This document shows positions 45,139 through 55,182 of a stretch of DNA of 64,000 nucleotides, in pieces. The position numbers and the translations under genes are program-made. Origin of the DNA: Mesorhizobium sp. M9A.F.Ca.ET.002.03.1.2 (GTDB taxonomy: Bacteria > Pseudomonadota > Alphaproteobacteria > Rhizobiales > Rhizobiaceae); assembly GCF_003952365.1 (NCBI RefSeq), contig NZ_CP034443.1, forward strand, positions 4,023,001 to 4,087,000. The letters are read 5' to 3'. The number at the start of each line of letters is the position of its first letter. The first letter of the stretch is position 1. The notes under the pieces were generated by a model, which saw only the letters and a program-made list of their open reading frames with translations, ran no database searches and was not told the origin of the DNA.

Positions 45139-47343
45139 ATGATGAACCAATTAAAGCCAGTGCAGAGCGAATTCACCACTGTCGAGGTGGCGAGCCCCGA
45201 AGGCGGGAACCCGGACCGCTTCGTCAACCGCGAGTTTTCCTGGCTGCAATTCAACCGCCGCGTCCTCGAGGAGTCGCTGAACGCCAATCACCCGCTGCTC
45301 GAGCGTGTCCGCTTCCTGTCGATATCGGCCGCCAATCTCGATGAGTTCTTCATGGTCCGCGTCGCCGGCCTCGCCGGCCAGGTTCGCGAAGGCATCACGC
45401 TGAAGAGCCCGGACGGCCGCACCCCCGAACAACAGCTGGAACAGTTGCTGCGCGAGGTCGAGCGTTTGCAGGAGGACCAGCAGAAAAGTCTTTCCGCGCT
45501 GATGCTGCTGCTCGACAAGGAAGGCATCGAGAGCGTCAGCCGCGATGCGCTGACCAAGGACGAGAAGGCCTGGCTTGAGGATCATTTCCAGGAGCAGGTG
45601 TTTCCGGTGCTCACGCCGCTGTCGATCGACCCGGCACATCCGTTCCCGTTCATTCCCAATCTCGGCTTCTCGATGGCCCTGCAACTGCGCCATCGCAAGA
45701 ATGGCGAGGAGATGAGCGCGCTGTTGCGTCTACCGGTAGCGCTGAAGCGCTTCATCCGCTTGCCGGACCGCAAGCAACATGTCCGCTTCATCCCGCTGGA
45801 AGAGGCGGTCGGCCTCTACATCGGCAAGCTGTTCCCCGGCTATGAGGTCAAGGGCTCCGGCACGTTCCGCATCATCCGCGACAGTGATATCGAGGTCGAG
45901 GAAGAGTCCGAGGATCTCGTGCGCCTGTTCGAGACGGCGCTGAAGCGCCGCCGCCGCGGCTCGGTCATCCGCATCGAGTTCGACATGCTGATGCCGGCTG
46001 AACTGCGCGAGTTCGTCGCCGGCGAGCTTGGGGTGTCGTCGAGCCGCATCAGCGTGCTCACCGGTCCGCTGGCGCTCAGCCAGATTTCCGAGATCGTCGC
46101 CGTCGCTCGCGATGATCTCAAGTTCACGCCCTATAATCCGCGCTTTCCCGAGCGCATCCGCGAGCATGGCGGTGACTGTTTCGCCGCCATCCGCGAGAAG
46201 GACATCATCGTTCATCACCCCTACGAATCCTTTGACGTGGTGGTGCAGTTCCTGCGCCAGGCAATGGCCGACCCGGAAGTGGTGGCGATCAAGCAGACGC
46301 TCTATCGCACCTCCAACGACAGCCCGATCGTACGCGCTTTGGTCGACGCGGCGGAGGCCGGCAAGTCGGTGACGGCGCTGGTCGAGCTCAAGGCGCGTTT
46401 CGACGAGGAGGCCAACATCCGCTGGGCGCGCGACCTCGAGCGCGCCGGCGTGCAGGTCGTTTTCGGCTTCCTCGAACTGAAGACCCACGCGAAAATGTCG
46501 CTGGTGGTGCGGCGCGAGGACGGCAAGCTGCGCAACTACGTGCATCTGGGCACCGGCAACTACCACCCGGTCACCGCGCGCATCTACACCGACCTGTCCT
46601 TCTTCACCACCGATCCGACGATCGCCCGCGATGTCGCCCAGCTGTTCAACTTCATCACCGGCTATGCCGAGCCGACCGAGGAGATGCGGCTGGCCATCTC
46701 GCCCTTCACGCTGCGCAAACGCATCCTCAAGCACATTTCGAACGAGGTTACCCATGCGCTGGAGGGCAGGCCGGCGCGCATCTGGATGAAGATGAATTCG
46801 CTGGTCGATCCGATCATCATCGACGCGCTCTATGACGCGAGCCACGCCGGCGTCGAGATCGATCTCGTCGTGCGCGGCATCTGCTGCCTGAGGCCCCAGG
46901 TGCCGGGCCTGTCGGAGAACATAAGGGTCAAGTCGATCGTCGGCCGCTTCCTCGAACACAGCCGCATCTATTGTTTCGGCAACGGCCATGGACTGCCGTC
47001 GGACGAGGCGGTCGTCTACATCTCGTCGGCCGACCTGATGCCGCGCAACCTCGACCGCCGTGTCGAAACCATGGTGCCGATCACCAATCCAACTGTGCAT
47101 GAACAGGTTCTCGGCCAGATCATGCTGGGCAACATCATGGACAACCAGCAAAGTTTCGACGTATTGGCTGACGGAACCTCCCGGCGCGCCGTGCTTGAGG
47201 AGGGCGAGGAACCGTTCAACGCGCAGGAATATTTCATGACCAATCCGAGCCTTTCCGGACGGGGTGATGCGCTGAAATCGCATGCGCCCAAGCGCATCGC
47301 GCAGTTCAAGCGCCGCAAGAAAAACGGCGCAGCGTCCGGCTGA
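45139..47343 (+). CDS. ppk: polyphosphate kinase 1
   Basis: Ppk1 reversibly makes inorganic polyphosphate from ATP. The 734-residue protein has the N domain ([20 protein letters not shown] [16 protein letters not shown]), a PLD-like catalytic core with [20 protein letters not shown] cut at the autophosphorylated His, [19 protein letters not shown], and the second conserved His in [16 protein letters not shown] context. The stop overlaps the ppx start. The length is normal for alphaproteobacteria. Confidence 0.96.
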   Translation: MMNQLKPVQSEFTTVEVASPEGGNPDRFVNREFSWLQFNRRVLEESLNANHPLLERVRFLSISAANLDEFFMVRVAGLAGQVREGITLKSPDGRTPEQQLEQLLREVERLQEDQQKSLSALMLLLDKEGIESVSRDALTKDEKAWLEDHFQEQVFPVLTPLSIDPAHPFPFIPNLGFSMALQLRHRKNGEEMSALLRLPVALKRFIRLPDRKQHVRFIPLEEAVGLYIGKLFPGYEVKGSGTFRIIRDSDIEVEEESEDLVRLFETALKRRRRGSVIRIEFDMLMPAELREFVAGELGVSSSRISVLTGPLALSQISEIVAVARDDLKFTPYNPRFPERIREHGGDCFAAIREKDIIVHHPYESFDVVVQFLRQAMADPEVVAIKQTLYRTSNDSPIVRALVDAAEAGKSVTALVELKARFDEEANIRWARDLERAGVQVVFGFLELKTHAKMSLVVRREDGKLRNYVHLGTGNYHPVTARIYTDLSFFTTDPTIARDVAQLFNFITGYAEPTEEMRLAISPFTLRKRILKHISNEVTHALEGRPARIWMKMNSLVDPIIIDALYDASHAGVEIDLVVRGICCLRPQVPGLSENIRVKSIVGRFLEHSRIYCFGNGHGLPSDEAVVYISSADLMPRNLDRRVETMVPITNPTVHEQVLGQIMLGNIMDNQQSFDVLADGTSRRAVLEEGEEPFNAQEYFMTNPSLSGRGDALKSHAPKRIAQFKRRKKNGAASG

Positions 47344-48875
47344 TGATTTCAACGTCCCAGGGCCGGCTTCAGGACCGCCGACCGCTGTCCATCATCGACA
47401 TCGGGTCGAACTCGATCCGTCTTGTCGTCTACGAGGGGTTGGCGCGCTCGCCGACCACGCTGTTCAACGAAAAGATGCTGGCTGGCCTCGGCCGCGGCAT
47501 CGTTTCGACCGGGAAGCTCGACCCCGAGGCGGTGACGCGCTCGATGGAGGAGTTTCGCCGTTTCCGCGCGCTCTCCAATCAGGCTGGCGCCGAGCATATG
47601 TATGTGCTGGCGACCGCCGCCGCCCGCGAGGCGGTCAACGGCCCCGATTTCATCCACCGCGCCGAAGACGTGCTCAAGACCGAAGTCCAGGTGCTGAGCG
47701 GACGACAGGAAGCGCATTATTCCGCGCTCGGCGTCATTTCCGGCTTCCATCCGGCCAACGGCATCGCCGGCGACCTCGGCGGCGGCAGCCTCGAACTGGT
47801 CGACGTCGACGGCGAGGCGATCGGCGACGGCATCACGCTGCCGCTGGGCGGCCTGCGTCTGCAGGACATGGCCAGGAATTCACTGCCCCAGGCGGCAAAG
47901 ATAGCGCGCGACGAACTGGCGCGGGCAAAGCTTCTGAAAGGCGGGCGGGGCAGGCCGTTCTATGCGGTCGGCGGCACCTGGCGAAACCTCGCTCGGCTGC
48001 ACATGGAAATGACCAGATATCCGCTGAGCGTCATGCACCACTACGAGATCGGCATCGACAGCGCTGCGAATTTCCTCAAGCAGGTGGCCAAGGGCGAGAT
48101 CGAGAAGGTGAGAGGTATCGAAGGCGTTTCGAAGAACCGCCGCTCGCTGCTGCCTTATGGCGCCATCGTGCTGCAGGAGATCATGGCGGCGATGCAGCCG
48201 TCCAAGATCATCGTCTCGGCGCTGGGCGTGCGCGAGGGCTTTCTCTATTCGCTGCTCGACGCCGCCGAGCAGAAGGCAGATCCGCTGATCTCGGCCGCGG
48301 AGGAACTCGCCCGGCTTCGCTCGCGCTCGGTCACCCACGCGCAGGAGCTTGTCGAATGGACGGGCAAGACCTTTGCCGCCTTCGGCATCGACGAAACCGA
48401 TGACGAGACGCGCTATCGCCGGGCCGCCTGCCTGCTTGCCGACATCGGCTGGCGCGCGCATCCCGAATATCGCGGCAAGCAGTCGCTCAACATCATCGCC
48501 CATGCCTCCTTCATCGGCGTCGACCATCCCGGGCGCGCCTTCCTGGCGCTTGTCAGTCTGTTTCGCCACGAGGGCCTGTTCAACGAAGCCGCTCCGGAAA
48601 TCCGGGGACTGGCGACGCCGCGCTACCTCGAACGCGCCCGCGCGCTGGCCGCGGTGATGCGCGTCGTCTACCTGCTGACGGCGGCGATGCCGGGCGTCAT
48701 GCCGCGGCTGAAATGGGAGAATCGCGGCAATGGCGTGCTAGCGCTGGTGCTGCCGGCGCCACTGGCCGATCTTTACGGCGAGCGGCCTGCCGGGCGCATG
48801 GCGCAACTGGCGAGGGTCACCAATCGCCGGCTGGTGCTGGCGGTCGAGGGCGGCCCGAGCGTGTCGGTGAAGTGA
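47343..48875 (+). CDS. ppx: exopolyphosphatase (Ppx/GppA family)
   Basis: Ppx removes terminal phosphate from polyphosphate. The 510-residue protein has the ASKHA-type phosphate-binding loops LSIIDIGSNSIRLVVYE and IAGDLGGGSLELVDVD, the acidic ATAAAREAVNGPDF region, and a C-terminal HD-like helical domain with RAACLLADIGWRAHPEYRG. It is directly fused in reading to ppk by overlap, so synthesis and breakdown of polyphosphate are co-expressed. Confidence 0.94.
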   Translation: MISTSQGRLQDRRPLSIIDIGSNSIRLVVYEGLARSPTTLFNEKMLAGLGRGIVSTGKLDPEAVTRSMEEFRRFRALSNQAGAEHMYVLATAAAREAVNGPDFIHRAEDVLKTEVQVLSGRQEAHYSALGVISGFHPANGIAGDLGGGSLELVDVDGEAIGDGITLPLGGLRLQDMARNSLPQAAKIARDELARAKLLKGGRGRPFYAVGGTWRNLARLHMEMTRYPLSVMHHYEIGIDSAANFLKQVAKGEIEKVRGIEGVSKNRRSLLPYGAIVLQEIMAAMQPSKIIVSALGVREGFLYSLLDAAEQKADPLISAAEELARLRSRSVTHAQELVEWTGKTFAAFGIDETDDETRYRRAACLLADIGWRAHPEYRGKQSLNIIAHASFIGVDHPGRAFLALVSLFRHEGLFNEAAPEIRGLATPRYLERARALAAVMRVVYLLTAAMPGVMPRLKWENRGNGVLALVLPAPLADLYGERPAGRMAQLARVTNRRLVLAVEGGPSVSVK

Positions 48876-48944
48876 GCAGCCGGCCCAGGGGGCGGATTGT
48901 CGCTTGAAGTTTCGCGACGGTGGGCAAACACGGAGTGTAAATCT

Positions 48945-50018
48945 ATGGCCATCGCACAGGAGCCTCTGTCGTCATCCCCGACCGGCGATAAAGCGGAGGC
49001 GCTCGGTTTTGATCCTGCAATCCACCGCAAGCTTGTTGCCGGCATCGAGTCCGGCTTGCTGCGTGACCTGCATGTCGTTCTCACCGCCCGCTCTGAAGAG
49101 GTGTTCCTCCAGCACTATGCCGAGGGCAATGATGAGGAATGGGGGCGTCAGATCGGGCGGGTCGCGTTCGACGCCGGCACGCTCCACGATCTCCGTTCGG
49201 TGACGAAGAGCATCGTCGGCCTGCTCTACGGCATTGCGCTCGACAAGGGGCTGGTGCCGCCGCCCGACGCGCCGCTCTTCGCCCAGTTCCCGGAATATCC
49301 CGACCTTGCCTCCGATGCTGCCCGCTCGAAGATCACGATCGGAAATGCGTTGACGATGACGCTCGGCATGGAGTGGGACGAAAACCGTCCCTACAGCGAT
49401 CCGGAAAACAGCGAGATTGCGATGGAGAACGCGCCCGATCGCTATCGCTTCATCCTCGAACGCCCGATCGTCGCCGAACCCGGAACAGGCTGGATGTATT
49501 CCGGCGGCAGCGTCGCCCTCGTCGGCGCCGTCATCGAAAGGGGCAGCGGCAAGTCGCTTCCCGACTTTGCCCGCGATGCGCTGTTCGCGCCGCTCGGCAT
49601 CGACCGGTTCCACTGGTCGGCCGGTCGCGACGGTGTTGCTTCCGCCGCGTCCGGATTGCGGCTGACCGCCCCTGATCTTCTGAAGATCGGCATGCTCCTT
49701 CTTCGTAGAGGCTCATGGAATGGGCGAAGGATCGTGTCGGAGGGCTGGATCGAGGATTCGTTCACAGCCGCGACTTCGACTCCGGATGGTCTGGGTTATG
49801 GCCGGCTGTGGTTCATCGGCGATGCCCCGGCACCCGCATTCGCTACGCTCAAACCATGGCATGCCGGCTTCGGCAATGGCGGACAGCGGCTTTGGCTGAT
49901 GCCCGAGGCGGACATCGCGGCCGTGATCTATGCCGGCAAATACAATGCCTGGGATGCCTGGGTGACGCCGACCCGCGTCTGGCGCGAAATCATTCTGGCC
50001 AATTTTCGGGGCACCTGA
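48945..50018 (+). CDS. serine hydrolase (beta-lactamase/class C penicillin-binding family)
   Basis: The 357-residue protein has the SxxK catalytic motif SVTK (Ser85, Lys88), a YSG motif in GWMYSGGSVALVGAVIE, and the KTG-equivalent HAGFGNGGQRLW near the end. It has no signal peptide, unlike most true beta-lactamases, so a cytosolic esterase role is possible. The ATG at 48945 follows GGAG. It sits behind ppx but with a gap of 69 bases, so it may have its own promoter. Confidence 0.88.
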   Translation: MAIAQEPLSSSPTGDKAEALGFDPAIHRKLVAGIESGLLRDLHVVLTARSEEVFLQHYAEGNDEEWGRQIGRVAFDAGTLHDLRSVTKSIVGLLYGIALDKGLVPPPDAPLFAQFPEYPDLASDAARSKITIGNALTMTLGMEWDENRPYSDPENSEIAMENAPDRYRFILERPIVAEPGTGWMYSGGSVALVGAVIERGSGKSLPDFARDALFAPLGIDRFHWSAGRDGVASAASGLRLTAPDLLKIGMLLLRRGSWNGRRIVSEGWIEDSFTAATSTPDGLGYGRLWFIGDAPAPAFATLKPWHAGFGNGGQRLWLMPEADIAAVIYAGKYNAWDAWVTPTRVWREIILANFRGT

Positions 50019-50023
50019 GGCGG

Positions 50024-50446
50024 TCAGGTCGCGTCGGCGCCGATGGAGAAGCTGCGCCCGTCAATTGACCAGGCGCCCGCGCCAGTCATCGCCAGTGCCA
50101 GAAAACCGCCTGATAGGGCGATGTCCTTCATCAGCATCTGTGAATGCATGAAGGTCAGCGTCGGGTCGCCGTCGCCCTGGCCGTAATGGCCGATGAAACC
50201 TGCCGCGATGCAGAAGGCGGCAAGCAGGAGTGCCACGATCGGCGTCTTTAGGCCGATGAGGATGAGCAGTCCGGCGATCAGCTCGAACAGGCCCGTTGCC
50301 CAGGCCACGAGCGTCGGCAGCGGCAGGCCGAGGCCGGCAAAATAGCCAGCCGTGCCGGCAATGTCGGTAAGCGCGTGGAAGCCGGATGGAACGAAAAGCG
50401 CGGCGAGCAGCAGTCGGGAAAGCAGAAGCAGCGCATTGCCGGGCAT
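50024..50446 (-). CDS. DoxX family protein, paralogue 1
   Basis: The 140-residue membrane protein has four helices and the family start LLLLSRLLLAALFVPSGFHALTD split across helix 1, with FELIAGLLILIGLKTPIVALLLA in the middle. It is about half identical by eye to the protein encoded at 50723. The two are separated by a palindromic repeat and a terminator. The function is unknown. Confidence 0.88.
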   Translation of the reverse strand: MPGNALLLLSRLLLAALFVPSGFHALTDIAGTAGYFAGLGLPLPTLVAWATGLFELIAGLLILIGLKTPIVALLLAAFCIAAGFIGHYGQGDGDPTLTFMHSQMLMKDIALSGGFLALAMTGAGAWSIDGRSFSIGADAT

Positions 50447-50456
50447 TGGTCACCTC

Positions 50457-50559
50457 CTAGAGCAATTCCAGGAAAAGCGTGTAACGGTTTCCGTCCGGAA
50501 TTGCGTAAAAACAAACACTTGGAGCGGTTCTACGATTCTATCGGAAACTGAACCGCTCG
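50457..50559. repeat. palindromic intergenic repeat, second family
   Basis: AGAGCAATTCC pairs with GGAATTGC across CAGGAAAAGCGTGTAACGG, and then GAGCGGTTC pairs with GAACCGCTC across 19-20 bases. This is a different dispersed repeat family from the ATGATC-type elements, although it shares TAGAGC with 10128. Confidence 0.78.
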
Positions 50560-50667
50560 ATGTCGGCCGGGCGGTTGGCCTGCTCCTCCCCGACGTCTCG
50601 ATCTTGGCAGAAATCGGGGCCAGGTCACTCGGCCCGGCGAATCGAAAGTCTGGATAGATCGACAACG

Positions 50668-50699
50668 AAAAAGGGACGCGAAAAATTCCGCGCCCCTTT
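50668..50699 (-). terminator. terminator of DoxX paralogue 2
   Basis: Stem AAAGGG-A-CGCG (50670-50680) / CGCG-C-CCCTTT (50689-50699) with one mismatch. On the minus strand it is followed by TTTTT, 24 bases after the stop of the gene at 50723. Confidence 0.82.
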
Positions 50700-50722
50700 G
50701 CAGTAAACGGTCTTGGGCGGCT

Positions 50723-51145
50723 TCAGCCCCGCCTGGCGTCGACCGAATAGGCGCCGGCGCCCGACGAGGCCAGCACGAGGAAGCCACCGGCAATCGCCAG
50801 GTTCTTCATGAAGCTGATCATCTGCATCTGATCGGCCCAGCCGGTGTGGGCGACCAGCGCCGTGGCAACGGTGAAGACCGCCAGCACCCAAGCGGTGATC
50901 CGTGTCTGAAAGCCGATGAGGATGGCGAGACCGCCGAGCAGCTCGATCAGGCCGACGACAATGGCCGTTACGGTCGGCAACGGCAGGCCCATGCTACCGA
51001 AATAGCCTGCAGTGCCGGCAATCGCGGTGAGCTTGCCGAACCCGGAAAGCACGAAGATGACCGAAAGCAGGACGCGGCCAAGCAGGATGGTGGCCGAGGC
51101 ATTGGAAGTTGTGCCGGAACCGGCAACGGACGTGTTGGTGGACAT
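50723..51145 (-). CDS. DoxX family protein, paralogue 2
   Basis: The 140-residue protein has the same layout as paralogue 1: a short Ser/Thr-rich N-terminus, VLLSVIFVLSGFGKLTAIAG, GSMGLPLPTVTAIVVGLIELLGG split over helix 2, and FMKNLAIAGGFLVLASSGAGAYSVDARR. GGAGAG precedes the ATG at 51145. It is followed by a terminator, so the two paralogues are probably transcribed separately. Confidence 0.9.
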   Translation of the reverse strand: MSTNTSVAGSGTTSNASATILLGRVLLSVIFVLSGFGKLTAIAGTAGYFGSMGLPLPTVTAIVVGLIELLGGLAILIGFQTRITAWVLAVFTVATALVAHTGWADQMQMISFMKNLAIAGGFLVLASSGAGAYSVDARRG

Positions 51146-51261
51146 GGTGACTCTCTCCGGAAGGGGTTTGGATGCCCGTCCAGATAGAGCATGCCGACTG
51201 TTCACCAAAGATGCAGATTTGGTTACAGTTCGTTCACAGCAGTAACGTTTTTGCGATCAGC

Positions 51262-52659
51262 CTATCCCGGATGCGTCATGTCCTCCGGCCGCACCAGGCG
51301 GTCGTAATCGGCCTCGTTGACCAATCCGGTGGCCAGCGCTTCCTCGCGCAAGGTTGTGCCCTTTTTGTGCGCGGTCTTGGCGATCTTGGCGGCGTTGTCG
51401 TAGCCGATGGTCGGCGCCAGTGCCGTCACCAGCATCAGCGAACGGTTCAATGCGTCACGGATGTTGTCTTCCCGCGCTTCGATGCCGACGACGCAATTGT
51501 CGGTGAAGGAGATGGAGGCGTCGGCGAGCAGCTGCACCGATTGCAGGAAATTATAGGCCATCAGCGGATTGTAGACGTTGAGCTCGAAATGGCCCTGGCT
51601 GCCGGCGAAGGTCAGTGCGGCATTGTTGCCGAACACCTGCACGCAGACCTGGGTCATCGCCTCGCACTGCGTCGGGTTGATCTTGCCCGGCATGATCGAC
51701 GAACCCGGCTCGTTTTCCGGCAGCGACAATTCACCGAGGCCAGACCGCGGCCCGGAGCCGAGGAAGCGGATGTCGTTGGCGATCTTGAACAGGGCGGCAG
51801 CACTTGCGTTGATGGCGCCATGCGAGAACACCATGGAATCATGTGCTGCCAGTGCCTCGAACTTGTTCGGCGCGGTGACAAAGCCGATGCCGGTGATCGC
51901 GGCGATGCGCGCCGCCACCTTCTCGGCAAAGCCCACCGGCGCGTTGAGGCCGGTGCCGACGGCGGTGCCGCCTTGCGCCAGTTCCTGCAGGCCGGGCAGC
52001 GTCATCTCGATGCGCTTGATCGAGGAGGCGACCTGCGCTGCATAGCCTGAGAATTCCTGGCCGAGGGTGAGGGGCGTGGCGTCCTGCGTGTGCGTGCGGC
52101 CGATCTTGATGATGTGGGCGAACGCCCTGGTCTTGGCCTCCAGCGCCGCGTGCAAATGCCTCAGCGCCGGCAACAGATCGTGGACGATGCGCTCGGCGCA
52201 GGCGATGTGCATGGCCGTCGGATAGGTGTCGTTCGACGACTGGCTCATATTGACGTGGTCGTTGGGGTGCACCGGTTTCTTCGAGCCCATGACGCCGCCC
52301 AGGATCTCGATCGCCCGGTTGGAGATCACCTCGTTGGCGTTCATGTTGGATTGGGTGCCCGAGCCGGTCTGCCAGACGACCAACGGGAAATGATCGTTGA
52401 GCTTGCCGTCGATGACTTCCTGAGAGGCTTCGATGATCGCCTTGCCGATTGCCGGGTCGAGCCGCTTCAGCTCCATATTGGCCTCGGCCGCCGCCCGCTT
52501 GACGATGCCGAGCGCGCGAACGATCGACGCCGGCTGCTTTTCCCAGCCGATCTTGAAATTGCCCAGCGAGCGCTGCGCCTGCGCGCCCCAGTAACGGTCG
52601 GCGGCGACCTCGATGGGACCGAACGTGTCGGTTTCGGTTCTGGTCTCTGGCGCGCTCAC
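51262..52659 (-). CDS. fumC: fumarate hydratase class II
   Basis: FumC hydrates fumarate to malate in the TCA cycle without an iron-sulfur cluster. The 465-residue protein has the A-site segment [14 protein letters not shown], the [11 protein letters not shown] stretch, [17 protein letters not shown] and the superfamily signature [16 protein letters not shown]. The GTG at 52659 (reading [18 protein letters not shown]) follows GGAGAGA. The open frame upstream is not family-like. The neighbour on the same strand is the NIPSNAP gene. Confidence 0.95.
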   Translation of the reverse strand: MSAPETRTETDTFGPIEVAADRYWGAQAQRSLGNFKIGWEKQPASIVRALGIVKRAAAEANMELKRLDPAIGKAIIEASQEVIDGKLNDHFPLVVWQTGSGTQSNMNANEVISNRAIEILGGVMGSKKPVHPNDHVNMSQSSNDTYPTAMHIACAERIVHDLLPALRHLHAALEAKTRAFAHIIKIGRTHTQDATPLTLGQEFSGYAAQVASSIKRIEMTLPGLQELAQGGTAVGTGLNAPVGFAEKVAARIAAITGIGFVTAPNKFEALAAHDSMVFSHGAINASAAALFKIANDIRFLGSGPRSGLGELSLPENEPGSSIMPGKINPTQCEAMTQVCVQVFGNNAALTFAGSQGHFELNVYNPLMAYNFLQSVQLLADASISFTDNCVVGIEAREDNIRDALNRSLMLVTALAPTIGYDNAAKIAKTAHKKGTTLREEALATGLVNEADYDRLVRPEDMTHPG

Positions 52660-52874
52660 TTGGTCTCTCCGGTCCGTCGAATTCGGCACCGGCGTATCGC
52701 GTTGCACAAATCGCTTCAAGCGAAGATTGCGAGCAGCAAGGATGCAAATCGGTTGAAGCAGCGCCTCTTCCTTCTCCTTGTGCGGCCCGAAGGGCGGGCG
52801 AGGCTCTGACTCGCCCCGGGTGGTGGATTGGCGCGTTGCGCCAAGACGGTTGAGGAGTGTTGGATGGAGTGCCG

Positions 52875-53645
52875 TCATCGCCCCAGCAGCGATTGTGAGG
52901 TCGGTGACAGCCGCAGCATTTCCGCCGGTCTGACCATGTCCGCCGCTTGCCGGAACGCCTGCCACTCGGGGGACTTGACAAGCGCTTCTTCAAGGCTTGC
53001 ATGGGCGTCGGCGCTGTCAAAGCCGGTGATGCTGATGAAGACGTTTTCGCCTGAACGTACCGGCAGGCGGGGAAAGCTGTTTTCGGCATGCTCGCTGACG
53101 AAGGCAGCAAGCGGCCGCGCGCCAAATGCTGCTAGCACCGGAATGACGTCGGTTTCGAAGCGGCTGGCGAAGTCGGCTTCGGCGCTGGGCCGCAAATGAT
53201 GAATCCGGATGACAACAACACCCGACAAGCGGTTGTCGCTGCTTGACTTTTCGTAATCCGACAAGTCCGCTCGTTGTAACCCCGTCAGGTCGAAACCCGC
53301 GCCTGGCCAAGCCGGTTTCAGCAACAGCACGTCGTCGGAGGAGATCATCGTGGCGTTGGCGGCATCACGCCAGGCAGCCCACACCGGTCCTTCGTAGAAA
53401 TTGGTTAGTGCGTTCCTCCGCGCAACCATCCCATCGAAGCCGCGCAGCCATACGAACATGTCAGGCCGGTCGAGATCGCGAAACTGGCCGATGATGGTCA
53501 TCCCTGCCGCTTCCTGAGCTTCGATCAGGTGACCGTCGAAGATGCCGATCAGCGTGTCGCGCTGGCCGGGTTTCAACACGTATTGCCTGAGTTCGACAAC
53601 CGGCGTGAGGCCGGATTTCGGCGGGGCATTCACGGGCAGGCTCAT
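52875..53645 (-). CDS. NIPSNAP family protein
   Basis: The 256-residue protein contains two NIPSNAP-type ferredoxin-like repeats: [21 protein letters not shown] with [21 protein letters not shown], and [21 protein letters not shown] with [20 protein letters not shown]. Function is not established; some relatives are monooxygenase-like. GGAGA precedes the ATG at 53645. Two TetR operators occupy its upstream region, so it is the likely target of the divergent regulator. Confidence 0.9.
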   Translation of the reverse strand: MSLPVNAPPKSGLTPVVELRQYVLKPGQRDTLIGIFDGHLIEAQEAAGMTIIGQFRDLDRPDMFVWLRGFDGMVARRNALTNFYEGPVWAAWRDAANATMISSDDVLLLKPAWPGAGFDLTGLQRADLSDYEKSSSDNRLSGVVVIRIHHLRPSAEADFASRFETDVIPVLAAFGARPLAAFVSEHAENSFPRLPVRSGENVFISITGFDSADAHASLEEALVKSPEWQAFRQAADMVRPAEMLRLSPTSQSLLGR

Positions 53646-53657
53646 GGCGAAATCTCC

Positions 53658-53706
53658 AAAACAGGGCGTCCATCCTGTTTTTAAAACAGACCGGTTGTCC
53701 TGTTTT
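53658..53706. promoter_or_regulatory. tandem TetR-type operators
   Basis: AAAACAGG-N8-CCTGTTTT (53658-53681) and AAAACAG-N10-CTGTTTT (53683-53706), each spanning 24 bases and 25 bases apart, fill the gap between the NIPSNAP gene and the tetR gene. They overlap the leader of the NIPSNAP gene, so repression by the adjacent TetR protein is likely. Confidence 0.85.
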
Positions 53707-53728
53707 GTCAATCTGGTATCGTGTGGAA

Positions 53729-54367
53729 ATGTCAGCAGAGATGATCGCCCGTCCGAAGGTGCGGCCCGGGAAACGCACCAACGACCCCGAAGGGTTGCGC
53801 AACCGCGTCCTTGATGTTGCCGAAGCTGCCTTTCAGGCGCGCGGCTACCACGCTTCCAGCCTCGGCGACCTGATGGCGGCGGCTGGCGTCACCGGCGGCG
53901 CCCTGCATCATCATTTCCCGACCAAGAAGGCGCTGGCGCTGGCGGTGATCGAGGAGCGGGTGGCGGCGGCCGTCGAGGAAACGTGGATCGCCCCGGTGCG
54001 CGCGGCAGGCTCGGCGCGCGAGGCTGTGCGCGGCGTGTTCGTGGCCGTAGCCACGGAACTGGAACAGCAGGGTTTCGTGCGCGGCTGTCCGCTCAACAAT
54101 TTGGCGCATGAACTGTCGCTCGCCGATCCGGATTTCCGCGCTGCCCTTGCCGGCATCTTTTCGGCATGGCGCCAGGCGATCGCCGATAAGATCAGGGCCG
54201 ACCAGCAAGCGGGCTGGGAGCAGGAGACCGATCCGCAACGTTTCGCCGCGCTCGCGGTCGCCACCTATTCCGGCGCCATGTCGATGGCCAAGACGACGCA
54301 GGATGCTGGTGTGCTGCGCGACTGTGTACGCGAGCTGGACGAGAGGGCTGTGGTCAGCGATCGATAG
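53729..54367 (+). CDS. TetR/AcrR family transcriptional regulator
   Basis: The 212-residue protein has an N-terminal helix-turn-helix (RNRVLDVAEAAFQARGYHASSLGDLMAAAGVTGGALHHHFPTKKALALAVIEER cut over three helices) and an all-helical ligand-binding domain with GCPLNNLAHELS. The ATG at 53729 has only a weak site (GTGTGGAA); a TTG at 53705 is possible but lies inside the operator. It should control the divergent NIPSNAP gene and itself. Confidence 0.93.
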   Translation: MSAEMIARPKVRPGKRTNDPEGLRNRVLDVAEAAFQARGYHASSLGDLMAAAGVTGGALHHHFPTKKALALAVIEERVAAAVEETWIAPVRAAGSAREAVRGVFVAVATELEQQGFVRGCPLNNLAHELSLADPDFRAALAGIFSAWRQAIADKIRADQQAGWEQETDPQRFAALAVATYSGAMSMAKTTQDAGVLRDCVRELDERAVVSDR

Positions 54368-54474
54368 CCTGCCTCCGCCTCGCTACCCAAGGCTGTGACA
54401 CCGCCGCTGCCCGACAACTTTGCCGCTCCTCCGACTGATGTTATCTTGGACGACTGGGATATCGGACGTTGCTG

Positions 54475-55152
54475 ATGAAAAAAGCATTCCAATATGCGGC
54501 CTTGCCTTGCCTTGTCGCCCTTGCGGCAGGTCCGGGGTCCGCGGTCGCCGAGCCTTCGATCAAGGCGTTGTACGAGGTCGCGCTCGATATCGACGATGAT
54601 GGTAAAACGGATCGGGCCGTGTTGGTGTTGGTGGGCGGTCCCGAGCGCACGGACTTTGGCCCTTTGAGCGACGAGCGGTACGGGTTGGGCGCTGGCGAGA
54701 GCGTGGATCTCTACCTCTACTTGGCCGCCGGTGATGAAAAGCTCGACCTTTCGCGCAAGCCGGCATTTCTAAGGAAAGACATCGTCGACCCGGAAGAAAC
54801 CCCCTGGGTTCAGCCCCTGGAAAGCAATGGCAAGGGATCGCTGATCGTCATGTCCGTTTACGGCTGGGGAGCCCGGCAATCATGGGGCGAGGGCATCACG
54901 ATCGTCCATCGTGGCGGTGAGTTGCTGGTCGCAGGCTACACCAGGGACTGGGAATGGAGCAACGAAGTCCACAAATCGGACGGGACGTGGGATGTGGAGA
55001 CAACCATCGGCGGTTGTGACATCAACTTTCTCACCGGAAAGGGCGTCGTGTCGGAAGGACTGGAGGAAGGTAAACCGATCGAAGGGAAATTCACGCCCGT
55101 GAAGCTCGCGGACTGGTCGGATGACAAGCGTCCCAAGGCCTGTGATTTCTAA
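54475..55152 (+). CDS. secreted protein of unknown function
   Basis: The 225-residue product has a signal peptide (FQYAALPCLVALAAGPGSAVA). The mature part begins with a dockerin-like acidic calcium-like loop (LDIDDDGKTDRAVLV) and is rich in Trp/Asp/Gly, for example VYGWGARQSWGEGIT and YTRDWEWSNEVHKSDG, with two late Cys that may form a disulfide (GGCDINF, KACDF). No family is recognised. The ATG at 54475 is preferred over a TTG at 54469. Confidence 0.72.
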   Translation: MKKAFQYAALPCLVALAAGPGSAVAEPSIKALYEVALDIDDDGKTDRAVLVLVGGPERTDFGPLSDERYGLGAGESVDLYLYLAAGDEKLDLSRKPAFLRKDIVDPEETPWVQPLESNGKGSLIVMSVYGWGARQSWGEGITIVHRGGELLVAGYTRDWEWSNEVHKSDGTWDVETTIGGCDINFLTGKGVVSEGLEEGKPIEGKFTPVKLADWSDDKRPKACDF

Positions 55153-55182
55153 TATAAGGCGCTTCGCAGGTGTTGGGCCTGA

